A DNA stretch of 64,000 nt, taken from positions 1 through 64,000 of the forward strand of contig CBFFRP010000153.1 of the NCBI GenBank assembly GCA_965644295.1. Reading direction: 5' to 3'. A program made the translations under genes and the position numbers. The notes beneath the pieces are model-generated. The model was not told the DNA's origin. It saw nothing but the letters and a program-made list of their open reading frames with translations, and did no database searches. The DNA comes from Paraphysomonas bandaiensis (lineage: Eukaryota > Chrysophyceae). Of this stretch, positions 42,036 through 55,146 are shown piece by piece; within the stretch, counting starts at the first letter, position 1, and every line of letters begins with the position of its first letter.

Positions 42036-42875
42036 TAAGGGTAAACTTCTTATATAGACGATCTAATACATAAAATCTGAACTATAAAAGAGGAGGAAAC
42101 TCTGAACACCTGGAATGAGACTGGAAGTGTGAAATATTAATCTAAAAGCATGCACAACAGCAACTCTTTACAGGAGTTACCACAGGCACTAGAAGTGAGA
42201 TTTCTTCTTGTTGAGAATAATACAATACACACAAGCAAGGATCACAAAAAGCTCAATTAAATGAATATTACCTCAAGTCAGTCCGGAGCGTTGAATTTAG
42301 GTTTTGAAGTCACGGAAGACGACAAACTCACCAGGCTAAAGGCAGCCTCACTGATAAGAGATATTCCGCTAGCCCGCAGTCTGTACATATTAAGAAAGAG
42401 CAAGCAGCCTAATCAAATTCAAAGTTCAGCAGGGGAAGACAGTGCCAGTTAACCAGTGGATGATGGTAAGTGGAAAGAGCACAACAGAGAAAGGGTAGAT
42501 GCAATGAGTGTAAGAAGCTATTGTAAAAATAATGTAAGAACGTTCCGCCACAAAGCAGTAGTTCTACATGACGGTATTATTTAGGTTGTCATTCACTCTG
42601 AAGATATATTATACATAACATCGTGTTAAATTACTTGCTCGCTAGATGTACATATAAAGATTATAGTGATAATGACTTTCAATCACACAACATTTTACTT
42701 CATAAATATCAATGCTTCATTGTATTCTACAGCCAAAGAGCAACCGAACTTTAATGTGTGTGGTTGTGTTGATCAGTTATACATCGATATATCAAGAATA
42801 CAGAATGTGGTAAGTTACAAGACTGCCAGCTTTCTGGCTGCTTTGTACCAGAATGTTTAACAACAGCCGTCTAGC
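42036..42875. other. Intergenic region with weak ORFs
   Basis: Two short frames (42261-42452, 63 codons; 42666-42860, 64 codons) show no recognisable domain and are not called. Nothing else is seen. Confidence 0.5.
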
Positions 42876-44306
42876 TTACTGTTCACGAGAAATATATTTT
42901 AGTAGTTGCCTTTCCCTAACCATAATTGCATCCGCTACTTCGTAAAATCCATTATCATAAGCGAACCTATAGGGCGTAAAACCATCTCTATCCGGTACCA
43001 TGTGCTCCAATCCTAACCCCCCCCCACCTTGAGATTCTGGTAACAAAAGCCATTCACACATTTCCAGCTGTCCCTTCATTGCAGCTTTATGAAGAGCACT
43101 GTGGCCATTGTCGTTGAGAACCTTTACGTCTAGTCCTTCGTTATGAAGGTAGGTGGCAATACGCATATTTCCACTGAGAGCGCACCACTGAGAGGCATTA
43201 CAACCATAGGAATTAAGAATCCCAATCGAACAATGACCCACCTCTACTAACCATTGCACTGCTTCTATTTGATTGTTCCACACAGCATAATGCAGTGCCG
43301 TTGTTCCATCTTCGGTGGGTATATCAACATCGACGCGCATATCCACAAGTAGCCATTCCATGACTGATAAGTGACCATTGCGAGCTGCCCAATGCAGTGC
43401 ATGGCGCCTTCTACCAGGCTTTCCCCTTAGTGTATTAACACACATGCTGCATGTCGCATGCAGATACTTGCATATATCTATGTGCCCTCCGCCAGCAGCC
43501 CAACACATACCACTACTACCGTTCGAATCCAAAGTCTCTCTCGGGTCGTACTGTCTACTATCAACAAGATTGCGTAAATCTCCCAGGTTTCCTAGTTTGC
43601 ACGCTTCCAATCCTGGGTGCATCGTATGACGAGAGGCCTCGATTCGAATGACTTCCTCGTCCCACTGAGCAATGTCCTCGGATGGTGCTGTGTATAATAC
43701 CATTTGCCACTCCACGCAGCGCACGTTTTCTTGTGCATCCTTGTACTCTGTTCCGTGCTCCAACACCTGGTGCATACGTACCGCCCTACCACCATTAAAG
43801 AACATGCCACATTCAGAACATGGTAGACGGCCAAATACACTATGCCAATCCATATGATACTTAGTTGTAATCACAATGCAGCCATGCTTGCCGACGAACC
43901 TCACATCTGCAACAATTGAGCCATCATCACAATCCACCAAATGATGTACAATGGATTCGGCAACTTCTTGTGCATTCTTATAACAATATACCCTCTTCAA
44001 TCCCCACTCAGATACAGTTTCGACCTCCATGAAGCAGTCTTCATTTCGAGATTCGTGTAAGCCTCGTCTCATACTCTCACTCCTCTTAAGACCAATACAT
44101 CTACGAAATATCGCTTTCGCACAGCTGCACTGAAAGTCTCCAGCAACATTCCACATCTTGTTAGGCTTTAATTCACTCCCACCACTGTCGATAATATCAC
44201 AGTAAACAGGACCACAAGCTGATGAAATGCTTCTCTTCAATAGTCTGCGGAGATCGGGCAGGTATCGAATGGACCGGGGCACTGCTTCTGCTTCCATACC
44301 ACCCAT
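42876..44306 (-). CDS. Ankyrin-repeat protein with a C2H2-like finger
   Basis: This is a 476-residue intronless frame. The N-terminal 170 residues are of unknown type. A C2H2 motif follows (LPCSECGMFF...VRMHQVLEH), then ankyrin repeats over about 235-470 (SGMCWAAGGGHIDICKYL, HALHWAARNGHLSVMEWLL, TALHYAVWNNQIEAVQWLV, SALHKAAMKGQLEMCEWLL). It is likely a protein-binding adaptor; nothing indicates its partner. Met 44306 is taken as the start, but Met four codons on would serve as well. The single finger may bind protein rather than DNA. Confidence 0.8.
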   Translation of the reverse strand: MGGMEAEAVPRSIRYLPDLRRLLKRSISSACGPVYCDIIDSGGSELKPNKMWNVAGDFQCSCAKAIFRRCIGLKRSESMRRGLHESRNEDCFMEVETVSEWGLKRVYCYKNAQEVAESIVHHLVDCDDGSIVADVRFVGKHGCIVITTKYHMDWHSVFGRLPCSECGMFFNGGRAVRMHQVLEHGTEYKDAQENVRCVEWQMVLYTAPSEDIAQWDEEVIRIEASRHTMHPGLEACKLGNLGDLRNLVDSRQYDPRETLDSNGSSGMCWAAGGGHIDICKYLHATCSMCVNTLRGKPGRRRHALHWAARNGHLSVMEWLLVDMRVDVDIPTEDGTTALHYAVWNNQIEAVQWLVEVGHCSIGILNSYGCNASQWCALSGNMRIATYLHNEGLDVKVLNDNGHSALHKAAMKGQLEMCEWLLLPESQGGGGLGLEHMVPDRDGFTPYRFAYDNGFYEVADAIMVRERQLLKYISREQ

Positions 44307-44535
44307 TATAATATTGCGCTATCCATCCACGGTGTCCAGTGTCGATTAACCCTCCCATGATACCACCACCAGCCAGTGCTAACACTGCTGTGTGTCTTCC
44401 GCAAGAGCTGATTCGATAGTAATGTATACGATGGAATACCACGGAATACCTCACCTCCCAGTACATCATACACATGGAATACACTGCTAGCTAAGTGCAG
44501 ATGTGATGCAGCGCTGAGGTGAAGTTAAGTTCTGA

Positions 44536-44565
44536 CTGACAGACAGACAGACAGACAGACAGACG
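44536..44565. repeat. (GACA)n microsatellite
   Basis: About seven copies of gaca/cagA lie in the short gap between the ankyrin gene and the GT92 gene, 60 bp upstream of the latter's ATG, so probably in its promoter or 5' UTR. Confidence 0.9.
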
Positions 44566-44625
44566 GATATATCACAGCTGTCTGCGTCACTGCGTTCGAT
44601 CATCTCCTTAGATTGTGCGTTCATT

Positions 44626-47600
44626 ATGTTGAAGCCGCGCCGGAAGGGATCCAAAGTCTCCCCTTTGAAGTATTGTATTCTCTTTATTCTGGTTATATTT
44701 GTGGCCGTTCAAGTGGCCTTGATAGTGTTTAGATCATACGGACAACATGAAGCAGTGTCTAGCAGAGGTACTTCGCGTTCTAATGTTCCTCCACACCATT
44801 CTTTAAACCACGCTGCCATGAAACATTCTGAAACATTAAAGCAGCGCTTACATGGGCATGCAACCCCTCCACTTAAATTGGGTGGAATAGTAAGCAATCG
44901 TGATCATAAATCACCGATCACTGATTCTGGAGAGATATTAGAAAATAGTTATAATAATGCTCGAGCTTCAGCGTCACAAAAAGCCATTGATACATTGTCA
45001 TTGCCTGCTGTGTCTCTTGATGAAAGCGAACTTATCTTGAACTCAATAATAGAGCGCACGTCTGATTCTTGGGGGCTTCATTTGACGACTTTCTTTGTTT
45101 CAAGAGCAATGTTAGATCCAGAGGAGTTTCGTGCGAACAAAGCACATCGTATACGCCAAGCGAATATCTCTACGTGGAATCGAATTATCAATAAACTTCA
45201 AAAGGTGGAGTACTTGACGAATGGCCGTCGATCCCCCACAAAGGAATACTTTTGTCGCTTGACCCATCAAAAAGGTGCTACAACATATGTATCCCAGGGA
45301 TACTTTCTTCCAAATCGTCAGACTACCGATTCGAATGCTAATCGACGACAAGATATATTGCGGTGTCCAATGGAGGATACTCAGCAAGCTTACCACGACC
45401 TTGCGAGATCATCCCACCACCTCTCCGTAGAGATTCTGAGAGAAGACGATGTAATAGCTCGGTTTACTGTACCGTAAGTGCACACCTGCATTCAGTTTTA
45501 TGCTCATTCTATGACACATCTGTTTGGTTTACTTGCCTAATTTTATTGTATGTAATCGTCCTTTCATGAATACAGGTGGAACACACGCCGCACTGGCTAC
45601 TTGCTATCATCTCCCCCGGAGGCCTCTCGCTTTGATGCATGGAAGGGGTACACCCCACCAACCCCAGGAATAACCTTTCCAAAACCGTCCAGCCGCCATT
45701 CCAAAGGTGATGACATATATCTCTGCACACCGAACTATGGGTATATGGCGAAGGACAAGAAATTATATCGAATCATAGAGTTCATTCAACATCACAGTTT
45801 GCTGGGTGTCAATCATATATTTCTCTCATCGGAGTATGCATGGGGGTCTCATGGGATGCGTACACTACTCGCTGCCCTAACTGACTACATCTCTGAAGGA
45901 AGTGTGTCTATATCTTCTGAAGCTGGTGATAATATTAATTTACTCGGCAGCACGGAGGGGATCTTATGGCACCCTATATCTCTTATGAATTTCCATTTGA
46001 ATAGCTGCCTTTTCTTATCTAAAGGTACCGCTGATTATGTGGGTGTCTGGGATTTAGACGAGTTTTTTATTCCGAAATTTCCACATAATACTTTGATGGA
46101 TGTCATTCACTCTGCCACTAAACCGCCGGGAATAAAACTAACACCTGATAAAGTCAACTCGTCAACCACACTTGCTACCTGGCATGGTGGACAGGGCTGG
46201 GCGGATGGTGATGGCCACCCATTTTGTTACATGTCGCTGTTCACGCAGGAGCTGCACCCGAGCGTTCCGTTGGTACGAGCATTTACCGAGGCAGAGCGGA
46301 CTCACCCTTGGCTCAGCAGATACTATATATCAACCCCGAATCGCCCTCCATCTACACCCTCGCAGTCTATTCTCCCTACTGACACAATATTCCAAGGTGG
46401 CATGCATGTATCCGGTGCGTGTCGGCTGTCGTGGGAATGGACTGGTTGTGATGGCGAGGAACCAAGTGGTTATCGTGACCACGACGCAGGCTCTTTTTGT
46501 TACTCTTCTGCTTCTAATGCGGGATATCTGGAGGAACAATTTGCGACTTTGGACTCGCGGTTTCCAGCGGAACAACGAATAGATTATGTGGTTTTTGACC
46601 GCGATGTCAAGCGCATTGACATGAACACACAAGGTGTGTTGTATAAAACTCTTCCTCATGTATCACCTCGTAAGGGTGGAGGAACAAACGATTACGTGTC
46701 GAGATTTTCTCCAGGAGTTGAGGAGGAATTGCGGACCCGCTATCGAACTCACGAATTATATGCACTTACGTTGCCTTTCGATGAAGATCTGGAATCAGAC
46801 GCTGCTTTTAAATCACAATGGCAACTATTTGAAGAAACTTTTAAACCAGCATTCACTGGGGAATCATCAGAACAGGTTCTTTCATCTGCTTCTGAAAATG
46901 GGGTGCAGCAACCGCGAGGATTGGATTTTCCTGACGATTTTGCTCAAGATAACGTTCTCGAGAAGCCACCTCGATACTATTTACCTGCTTTCGCTACTGA
47001 CTACACAGATATTGCTTTAGGATCTCTAATAGAACGTGCTCATGACTCTTGGAACTTACACTTAACAACGTTTTTTCTTTCTCATAACTTGTTATGGGAA
47101 CCCGCCAAAGGGTATGGAATGCGAAGAGTAGGAAAAACTAATATGGAAAAGTGGAAAATGGCTATGAAAAAGTTTAACTCTACACAGTATGAATTGAGTG
47201 GAATACGAAGCAAGTCCAACGGTGTGTACAAGTGTCGGATATCGAACACTATATCATCCAAGGCGTATGAAGTGGAAGGACATTTTATGCCTAATTCTCT
47301 CACACCTGACCTGAACGCGAACAAGAGAGTAGATATATTTAGATGTAAAATCAAAGACCCGCAAGATTGCTATCGCCGATTGACATCTTCTGACGAACAG
47401 CTTAATGTGGAAATCATTCGGAACGACGTCTCCCTATTTCACTTTAGGGTACCATGGAAAACGAGACGTCATGGGTTTCTCTTGTCAAATCCATCTGCGG
47501 CAAATAGCTTTCAAGCATGGAAAGGGTATGACCCACACGCGCCTAATGGCACAATGCCGGGGACCAAGGGAGGAGATAGTTTATATATGACAGTACCGGG

Positions 47601-50600
47601 AATAGAATCGCCGATAAGCCAGAAAAATTTACCTATGTATGCAGAATTTTTACAGCACCACTACTTACTTGGTGTTGAGCATGTATTTTTGGCTGGTACT
47701 TATTCTTGGAATGGACCGAATATGGCTCGTTTACTCACCGCATTTCGTAGTTATATCGATGAAGGCTTGTTATCAGTGCATTCCCAGGCAGGGGATAATA
47801 TTGACCTTTTGTACAGCATACTTGGGACATCCATGGACCGCGATAACATTAAAATTATGTATGTCAACATGTGTCTGTACTTAACCAAAGGAGTTGTTGA
47901 TTACCTCGCGATATGGGATATCGATGAGTATTTTATTCCACGTCTTCCGCACAATTCAATTATGGACGTCGTCCACGCGGCTGAATCTACCATTCCTTTA
48001 AAACCATTCCCTGAAGATGAGGACGTATTTGAGCTGTATAAGAATTGGAAAGGAGGGAGGGGTTGGGCAGATGGTGATGCCCACCCGTTCTGCTATTTAA
48101 TGCTATTTTCGGAGGTTATCTATAGCTCGCTAGGATTCCCAGAGGTATTTGACCCGGATAAACCTTGGGTGGGCTATAAGTATCCCCACCTTCCGGAGAA
48201 GCAAAGAACAGGCCTGGCGTTTAAGAAGAGTATCATTCCCACCCGACTAATATTTCAGGTAGGAGCATTGCGCCTTAACTGTTTCTTGTGCTAGTTGCTG
48301 TCAGTGATATTAGTCTGTGTTTATTAATTAACAACTGATCTTGAAATCAGGCGGGCCTTCACATGCATGGCGCATGCAGCTTGCCCAACGGCTTTAGAGG
48401 GTATGACTGTGCGGTGGAGGAGGAGTTCTGCTATGTACACTACCCGCGTGAGCAGTATGGCTACACAAATAGGAGGATTACCCAGGAGGGAGAAACGATT
48501 GATTTTTCGATTTACCATAAGTTCGATAGCAGTATGTACAATAAAGACGCCAAGCGAATCGATCCTCGCTCACAAGCAACTATATATCACTTTCAGATAC
48601 ACCGCACCTATATGGCCGCCAGCAATGAAGTCTTAAATGGTTCTCAGAATGAGTATGTAACCAGGTTTTTCCCTCGAGTGTTATCTGAGTTGAAGCGGCG
48701 TGGGTTAAATATCCTTGTCACTCTTCCGGATAATGTACGTGAGTTTGACAGTCCGGCTAGCGAGTGGGTACCTTTGCATTCTGCAACTGTGCAGTATGTA
48801 CTTTCTCCAGATAATAGCCATGCTTTGAATTCTCATCCGAATAAGCCTATTGTTGCCCCACAATATCCTGGAGTTACAAGTGAATTACCACACTTCGTCA
48901 CTGATCAATCTGATGTGATATTGGGTGGAATTATTGAGAGAGAGCACGACTCTTGGGATTTGTATCTGACTACATTCTTCATGGCTCATGAACAGCTTGC
49001 GAACCGCACGAAGATTATTAAAAACGATTTCATTCGTCCAGATACTGTAAATTGGTGGATGAAAGCTATCAAGCATTCTCGAGAAGTTAAATACACCGAA
49101 GTGGGTATGCGCAATGATGGCTTTGTATATTTATGCCGTATATCAAACTTCAAGGGAGGCGCTGTCTACTTATCCAAAGGGGTATTTGTGCCCAATGAAT
49201 TGACGCCTGATGTAAATGCGAACAAACGATTAGATATTCTGCGTTGTCCGCTCAAAGACACTGAACACGCTTATAGACGGCTATCTCACTCGAACCAGAG
49301 TTTGTTTGTGGAGATTTTGAAAGGAACTCAAAGTATTGTTAACTACACCGTGCCGTGGATATCTAGACGTACTGGTTTCATGCTCTCTTCGCCCCCCTCG
49401 ACAGTTAGTTTTGATGCATGGAAAGGCTTTGAACCATCACAACCGCACAGTGTGAAACCTGATTCTGTAGGAGGCGATGAACTGCATATGTGTGTACCCG
49501 GAATCGAATCACCGATATCTAAGAAAACAGTGGCAATGTACGGCGAATTTCTACAGCATCACTTTTCCCTTGGAGTGCAGCACATTCACGCTGCCGTTAC
49601 CTACACCTGGGGAAGCAAAAACATGAATCGGTTTCTGGAGGCGTTTCAGTCTTACATTGATGATGGGTTGTTATCTGTTGTCTCTGAAGCCGGAGACGAA
49701 GATCTCTTGTATGGTTTTTTTGGCATGTCGATGGACAGAGATAATATTAAGATTTTCTTCGTGAATATGTGCTTGTACCTAACAAAAGGGGTGGCTGAGT
49801 ACTTGGCTATATGGTACGCACTTCGTTGTACTTTTTAATCGTGTTGAGTATATTATTCTTGGTGCATCATTTGTACAATTGTTTTATTTCTAAGACCGCC
49901 TCACTTTGTTACTAGGGATATCGACGAGTACTTTATACCCAAGCCGCCTCATCACACTATAATGGATGTCGTAAGAGCTGCTGACTCTCCCACTCCTCTT
50001 GTACCATTTCCTCCTGAAGCTAATGCCTTCGTCGAGTTTCCGAAGTTCAACGGCGGTCGCGGCTGGGCGGACAAGGACGGACATCCTTTATGTTACTTCA
50101 TGATGACTTCTGAAGTGCTCTATCGCCCTCAAGATGCCCCTGCAGAAGCGACTTTAGCTTTTCCATGGGTAGGATCCCGATTTACTCGAGCACCTGAAAC
50201 ACAACGCAGTGGATTGAAGTTCAAAAAGCCCATTCTACCCACAAGAAAAATATACCAAGGCGCGTTGCACATGGCAGGGGGTTGTAAGCTTGACTACCCC
50301 TTTTCTGGATGTGAGAAGGATGTCAAAGGGTTTTGCTACTCTACTTTCCCTCGTCACAGATATGGATTAACAATTAATTGGACGGCTAATACGAACGTAG
50401 ACTTTTCTTTCGAACAGCGATTCGATGGACTTATTATGGATAAAGACGCAAAGAAAATTAACTCCACTGTAGAAGCTGTTATATATCATTTTCAGATCCA
50501 TCGGTCTTACTTTTTGTCTGATGCACCATCAGAGTCGACAAATGACTATGTACAATTCTTTTTTCCCCATGTTGTTGACGCACTGAGGAGAAGGGGGATT

Positions 50601-50714
50601 GAGTTGTTAGTATCCCTGCCAGCGCATGTGCGTTTCTATGAGGCAGTAGACGAAACCCTCAAATGGCCGTCGTTTCACGAAGTTTATGCAGCTGTTGCTG
50701 CAAAGTCGCGATGA
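44626..50714 (+). CDS. Type II membrane protein with three tandem GT92-like glycosyltransferase modules
   Basis: The model has four exons: 44626-45473, 45576-48258, 48351-49813 and 49916-50714, giving 1930 residues. A basic N-terminus precedes a signal anchor (about 16-36, CILFILVIFVAVQVALIVF), the type II layout of Golgi enzymes. Three modules of about 600 residues follow. Each begins with a beta-rich part (IIER..DSW.LHLTTFF, ..IxRC..D...AYxxL) and continues into a GT92/DUF23-type catalytic part (FDAWKGY, EFLQHHxLLGV, WDxDE). The metal-binding DxD sits at 442-444, 1064-1066 and 1666-1668, and all three are intact. GT92 enzymes are known as beta-galactosyltransferases on N- or O-glycans; donor and acceptor here are unknown. 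Confidence 0.88.
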
Positions 50715-52289
50715 TTCTCAATAGAAATCGATGTAGAAAGGTTCAGTATCAGACGAGTAGAATGAAGAATGTTGCTCCACACTGCATAATGTATTTTGTG
50801 TCCCTATCTGACCAACATGTGTACTAGTGATGAACAAGAATATATATCTCCCCGTTGTTTTTGAATTCGGTTTTTGAATGGGTATTGCATGAAGCGATTA
50901 CATTTGACCTCGTACATTGCTAGTCCTGTTGCATACCTATGACAGCTAGTATATTGATTTATATTTTTATAGCTCTGTCAATTCAGCCTGAATATAAAGT
51001 ATAAACGTATTTATGTCAGTAATTGTTGTGAAATACAGCATAGGCAATCAGCAGTACAATTTCCTGTAGCAACAGCTATAATTTCCTTGTGTATATAGTA
51101 TATAGTGCAATGCATTTACTGGAACCTGGAACTGCAGTACCAGTTCCAATGTAGAATATAGTGGCCCTACGCACATGTCGTATTACATTCTATATACACT
51201 ATACACAAGCTAGCGCTTATTATTCCCTTGCAACACAGCGGTTCTTATTATAATACTTAAGTACATAAGTAGTGCAAGCACAGACAACTTTTCCCATATT
51301 TTTCATCGCTTTCACCATCACGTGGTCAGGTGGTCAACTCCTTTTATTGCTTTTTTATATATAGACTATAGACTAATGGTGTATTATTCTTTATAGATGG
51401 TCGTAACCACAAAACGGCACTCTTGATATAAACGAAAAAAGTAACTGTCTTATCTCAATCGAAGCTTGACAGCAATGAACAACATCAGCAGCGATATCAT
51501 TTTAAAACCTACTAATTTTTTTATTTGTTCCTACTAAACTAAAATTACAGCTGAGCCGTATTTAAATTTAGTAGAATCAAATAAAGTTCTTATAACTTAG
51601 TAGTAATGTCAAAAACTTTAGTAGGAAGAAAAGACACTTTTTAGCTTTTAGTAGGAAAGTCGGTAAAATATTGTAGGAATAAATGCATTACCAACATCAC
51701 AGTGTCATCAAATTACCTGGAAAAATAATTTCATTATATTATACGATATTGGATTAAAGAGCACAACACCAAAGCACTACTTCAAAAGCAGTGGACCCGA
51801 ATTAATTTCATACAATAATTCTACTATATCCCAGATTCAGGCATTCTCAGTCACTATCAAACGGCTAGGAAGTATGTATGTGTTAGTATGACAGGTTTTT
51901 GATAGATTTTTTTGGAAGAAGTGTATGCTAGTATGGCGGGTTTTCCAAACAGAACACACGTCCTTCCAGCCTCCACATCTACTTATATGTATAGATATTG
52001 ACACATGCCAGTCGTGGTTTTTTACAGTTGAAGTTCAGGAAACTAAACTTGCTGTGGTGGACACGATGGTGTTTACAGATTTTTGATTGGTGTTCTACTA
52101 CTTTCAGGGTGAGCAAATTCGAAAGAGCCCTCAAGAATCCACAGATCACTCAGTCTTGCTCGCACAGACAGCTGATGAGCACCCGAAAAAAGGGTCAAAT
52201 ATGTGTCTATAAGACTATAATTCACATTGAAGTTGCGTATAATGCACCTGCTGTGCAGTAATAGGGTCCTAACGACTTCGATAAGCGCA
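50715..52289. other. Intergenic AT-rich stretch
   Basis: No gene is seen. It contains the palindrome at 51086-51209. A protein-like segment at 52029-52085 could belong to the decayed ORF downstream, but stops interrupt it. Confidence 0.5.
51086..51209. repeat. Imperfect 124-bp palindrome
   Basis: The outer arms ccttgtgtatatagtata and tatatacactatacacaag pair with a few mismatches. In the centre tggaactg pairs with cagttcca. Together they could fold into a long hairpin. This is MITE-like in size, but a target duplication is not clear. Confidence 0.6.
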
Positions 52290-53107
52290 TGTTGCAGCAT
52301 ATTCCCAGCAACTCAATGGGGCAGCGAACACCCCAAAAAGGGCAAGATGAAAAGGCTGTGAAGCCCAGTATGGTCCGTAATGGTCATATCAAGCGCATTC
52401 TAGTTGAAGCTTGTTTAGAGATGGAGCAGGAGGCTTTTTACCGGCTTCAGTTCCTATGAAGCGCAAGAAGGTGAACCAGATCTTGAGCACCCTCTCCCCT
52501 CTTGGAAGCACTACTAATGGTAGTTCATCCACAATGCCATCCCTCGCACATTTTAGGGGCATTGTGATGGCAGTCAAAGATTCCGGGGTTGAAGACCTTC
52601 CCGCTTTACGAGGGATGTATACCCTGGAAGAGAGGAAGGAAGCCCTCTTTGATGTTTGTATTGAGGCTTCTACTTACGATCGTGCCTCAGAGGGTTATGA
52701 CGTTCCTGACCGGACAATTTTTTGTGACAAGAAGGCTGTCATGGGAAGATTCCACCTGACTAAGCACAAGGCTGTCAAGGAATTATCAAAACAGTTATCG
52801 AAAGCAGCTGCGTTTCATGGTAACAACGAAGTGTTGCAACAGCTACTCCGAAAGGGAGCTTTGAATCCCTCTTTTGATTGGAGAACGGCTACATTGGGCA
52901 GTTGAAAGCATACCGTGATGTTCTCCCAAATTCAGCTGCCATCGAGGTCGATGCGTTCGGAGAGACTCGAAGCCATGGCTTGTCATGAAGATGGAGGAAC
53001 CTATGCAGGAAGCTCTCAGGCATTCAGATTGTGTTGCTTCTGCTGTGGCAGATATCGGGAGTCATTCCGATGACGGCGAGGCATCCAAGTCTGATGTCAG
53101 TGTGTGA
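52290..53107 (+). pseudogene. Decayed ORF, unknown origin
   Basis: The best frame (52411-52905) encodes 164 residues with ordinary protein composition, including KRKKVNQILSTL and KHKAVKELSKQLSKAA. Reading then shifts to another frame (YRDVLPNSAAIEVDAFGE), and after a stop to a third that ends in an acidic tail (IGSHSDDGEASKSDVSV). Upstream, 52290-52448 reads openly in yet another frame with overlapping content. Two or more frameshifts suggest a dead gene or transposon protein. Unrecognised introns are an alternative. Confidence 0.4.
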
Positions 53108-55146
53108 CTTTTTTATTTGTATCAGCGGAATTTACCGCAGAACTTGCTCTTGCTAACACGGAAGTAGTAACTTAATGTTTGGTGTTAATATATTGATGTT
53201 ATTAGCTCATGTTGATTACTCTGTTATACATATTTCTATATAATATGAAATTTTGACGAATTTGTATTGTTATATATTTACTGTAGACTGTAGATAGAGT
53301 GATCAATTAGAAAACACTTAGCAGTTAATTAGAATAATTTATATTGTGATCAACAACGTTCAAGAATTTATTATCATAATTTAAAAAAATATTAGAATTT
53401 CCAACACCTTCAGATATAGCTAGGTAGCATGTGCGGGCTCACCAAAATCCCAGAATGGGTAGAATCTGTCCATAGTGGCAGATATTATTTCAGTATACGA
53501 TAGCTAGCCTAGTAAAATAGGTTGTATTTCTAATGATACACTATATTCACCAAATACAACACGAGAGTAAGAAGTTGCGATGTCACTGATGGCAGTTAAC
53601 TGAACATTACATAAACCTCGATCTTAATCTCTGGCCACATTGCTTTTTTACTCAGCGATTCATTTACTCACTACTGACATGACCTACTGCTGAATGAGAT
53701 AGTCAGTTTAAATTACTACCTCTATCCCAATGCCGCGTTCGTGTAATGGCCCATCACTTGCCCAGTATGTAGAACCAATCAGTAACGATTGCTCAATTCT
53801 AACTCCTGTGCAGGTTCTGTAATGCACATTTCGTGGCAGGGGTTATTCCACCAAGTACATACCGAATGTAAGTATAAATCCATTGACAGGTCGCCGCAAA
53901 AGCGATTGAGCACGCCTCACACCTCTCGGTAGTATCGTTCGTGCATATTGTGCTTCATCCCTTCTCGATGCTTAGCACTCTGATTGCCATGTAAAACGTT
54001 ACTATAGCTTCATTAGATCCAAGGTGTTCCCTTGTATACCTAATACCGTCGTAACAACATTTTATGTCACTATCATGCACGTTAAATACAGAGACGGTAG
54101 GGCGCCTTTACCATGACAACCCAGAGATTCCTCGTGCTTTCAATCAACTCAACGCTGTCAGGGTGACGTTGATCGTCCACACTCATTTTAAACATAGTAA
54201 ATAATAAGTGTTATTGTTTCATTTGTGCATCAATGTCACTCTTGGGGAGCTGCAGACACTACAGTGAAATACCAGGTCATTGTGTGATAGCTACCCTACA
54301 CAATGCTACACAACGAATTACAAAAATCTGAGCACATCAGCGTATCAAGCACAGTTGAGTTAGTCTAATGGCAATGTCAGATGTAATGTATGGAGCTCTC
54401 ATGGCGCGTCATGTAGGGATCATTCCATAATATGGTGTGTAAGTGACTTCCACCGACAGTGAAAACCTGCCATACTAACATACAAAAAAAACGGTTTCGA
54501 CGAAATCCTTGAAAGTGTCTCTCTTTGCCGGTCAATAACTTTACATCCAAATTATGAATGTCGATGATCAATTAGTATGAATTGCAGCCCAGAGCAAGCC
54601 TGATCGATGGATAGTCTCGGCTGTCTGTTTGGTTGTGTGTATGAAGAGTGATTGTTAAGAGAAAAACCAAAAGAGACTGTCATACACATGTGCCTACTTC
54701 CCTCTCTGTGGAGGATAGAGCGAGATGCTGTGGAGTCTGCATAAACTGCTGTGCTATTATCATACGTATCATATACAGACCAAATACAGCACAAATACTG
54801 TATAGAATACGTAATGCGAATACAGAACATAGCAACACCCCACCAACACACACACGCACCCCACAGCTACTTGTCCATATATGCCAGTGTACTCCACTGC
54901 TCCACACTGGTTCGTACAGAAGTATACTACACTACACTACACTGCTGTATGAACACTCAACACACCACACCATTCTAGCATTGTCACACGGCTCACTCAC
55001 GTTGCATTCCAGTTCTCTGTTAGTTCTGAGGCGTCTGGAGACTCCACTGCACTTGTAGTATATTTTGCTTGGGTTAGAGAGAGAATTAAGAGCTGCTGAT
55101 TATTGACTGGCTGAGCACCTGTTGAGCTTTATTACTACTATTAGAT
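53108..55146. other. Two-kilobase intergenic stretch
   Basis: AT-rich sequence without supported genes. 54820-55000 is CA-rich (cacacacgcacccc, ctacactacactacactg) and lies 150-320 bp upstream of SF3B4, so it may be part of that promoter. Confidence 0.5.

Noticed and set aside
42261-42452. 63-codon ORF
   Set aside because: No domain, no splice context and no neighbour support; length is within chance for this base composition.
54820-55000. CA-rich stretch as a telomere-like repeat
   Set aside because: Units are irregular and interrupted; it is more like simple promoter sequence upstream of SF3B4.
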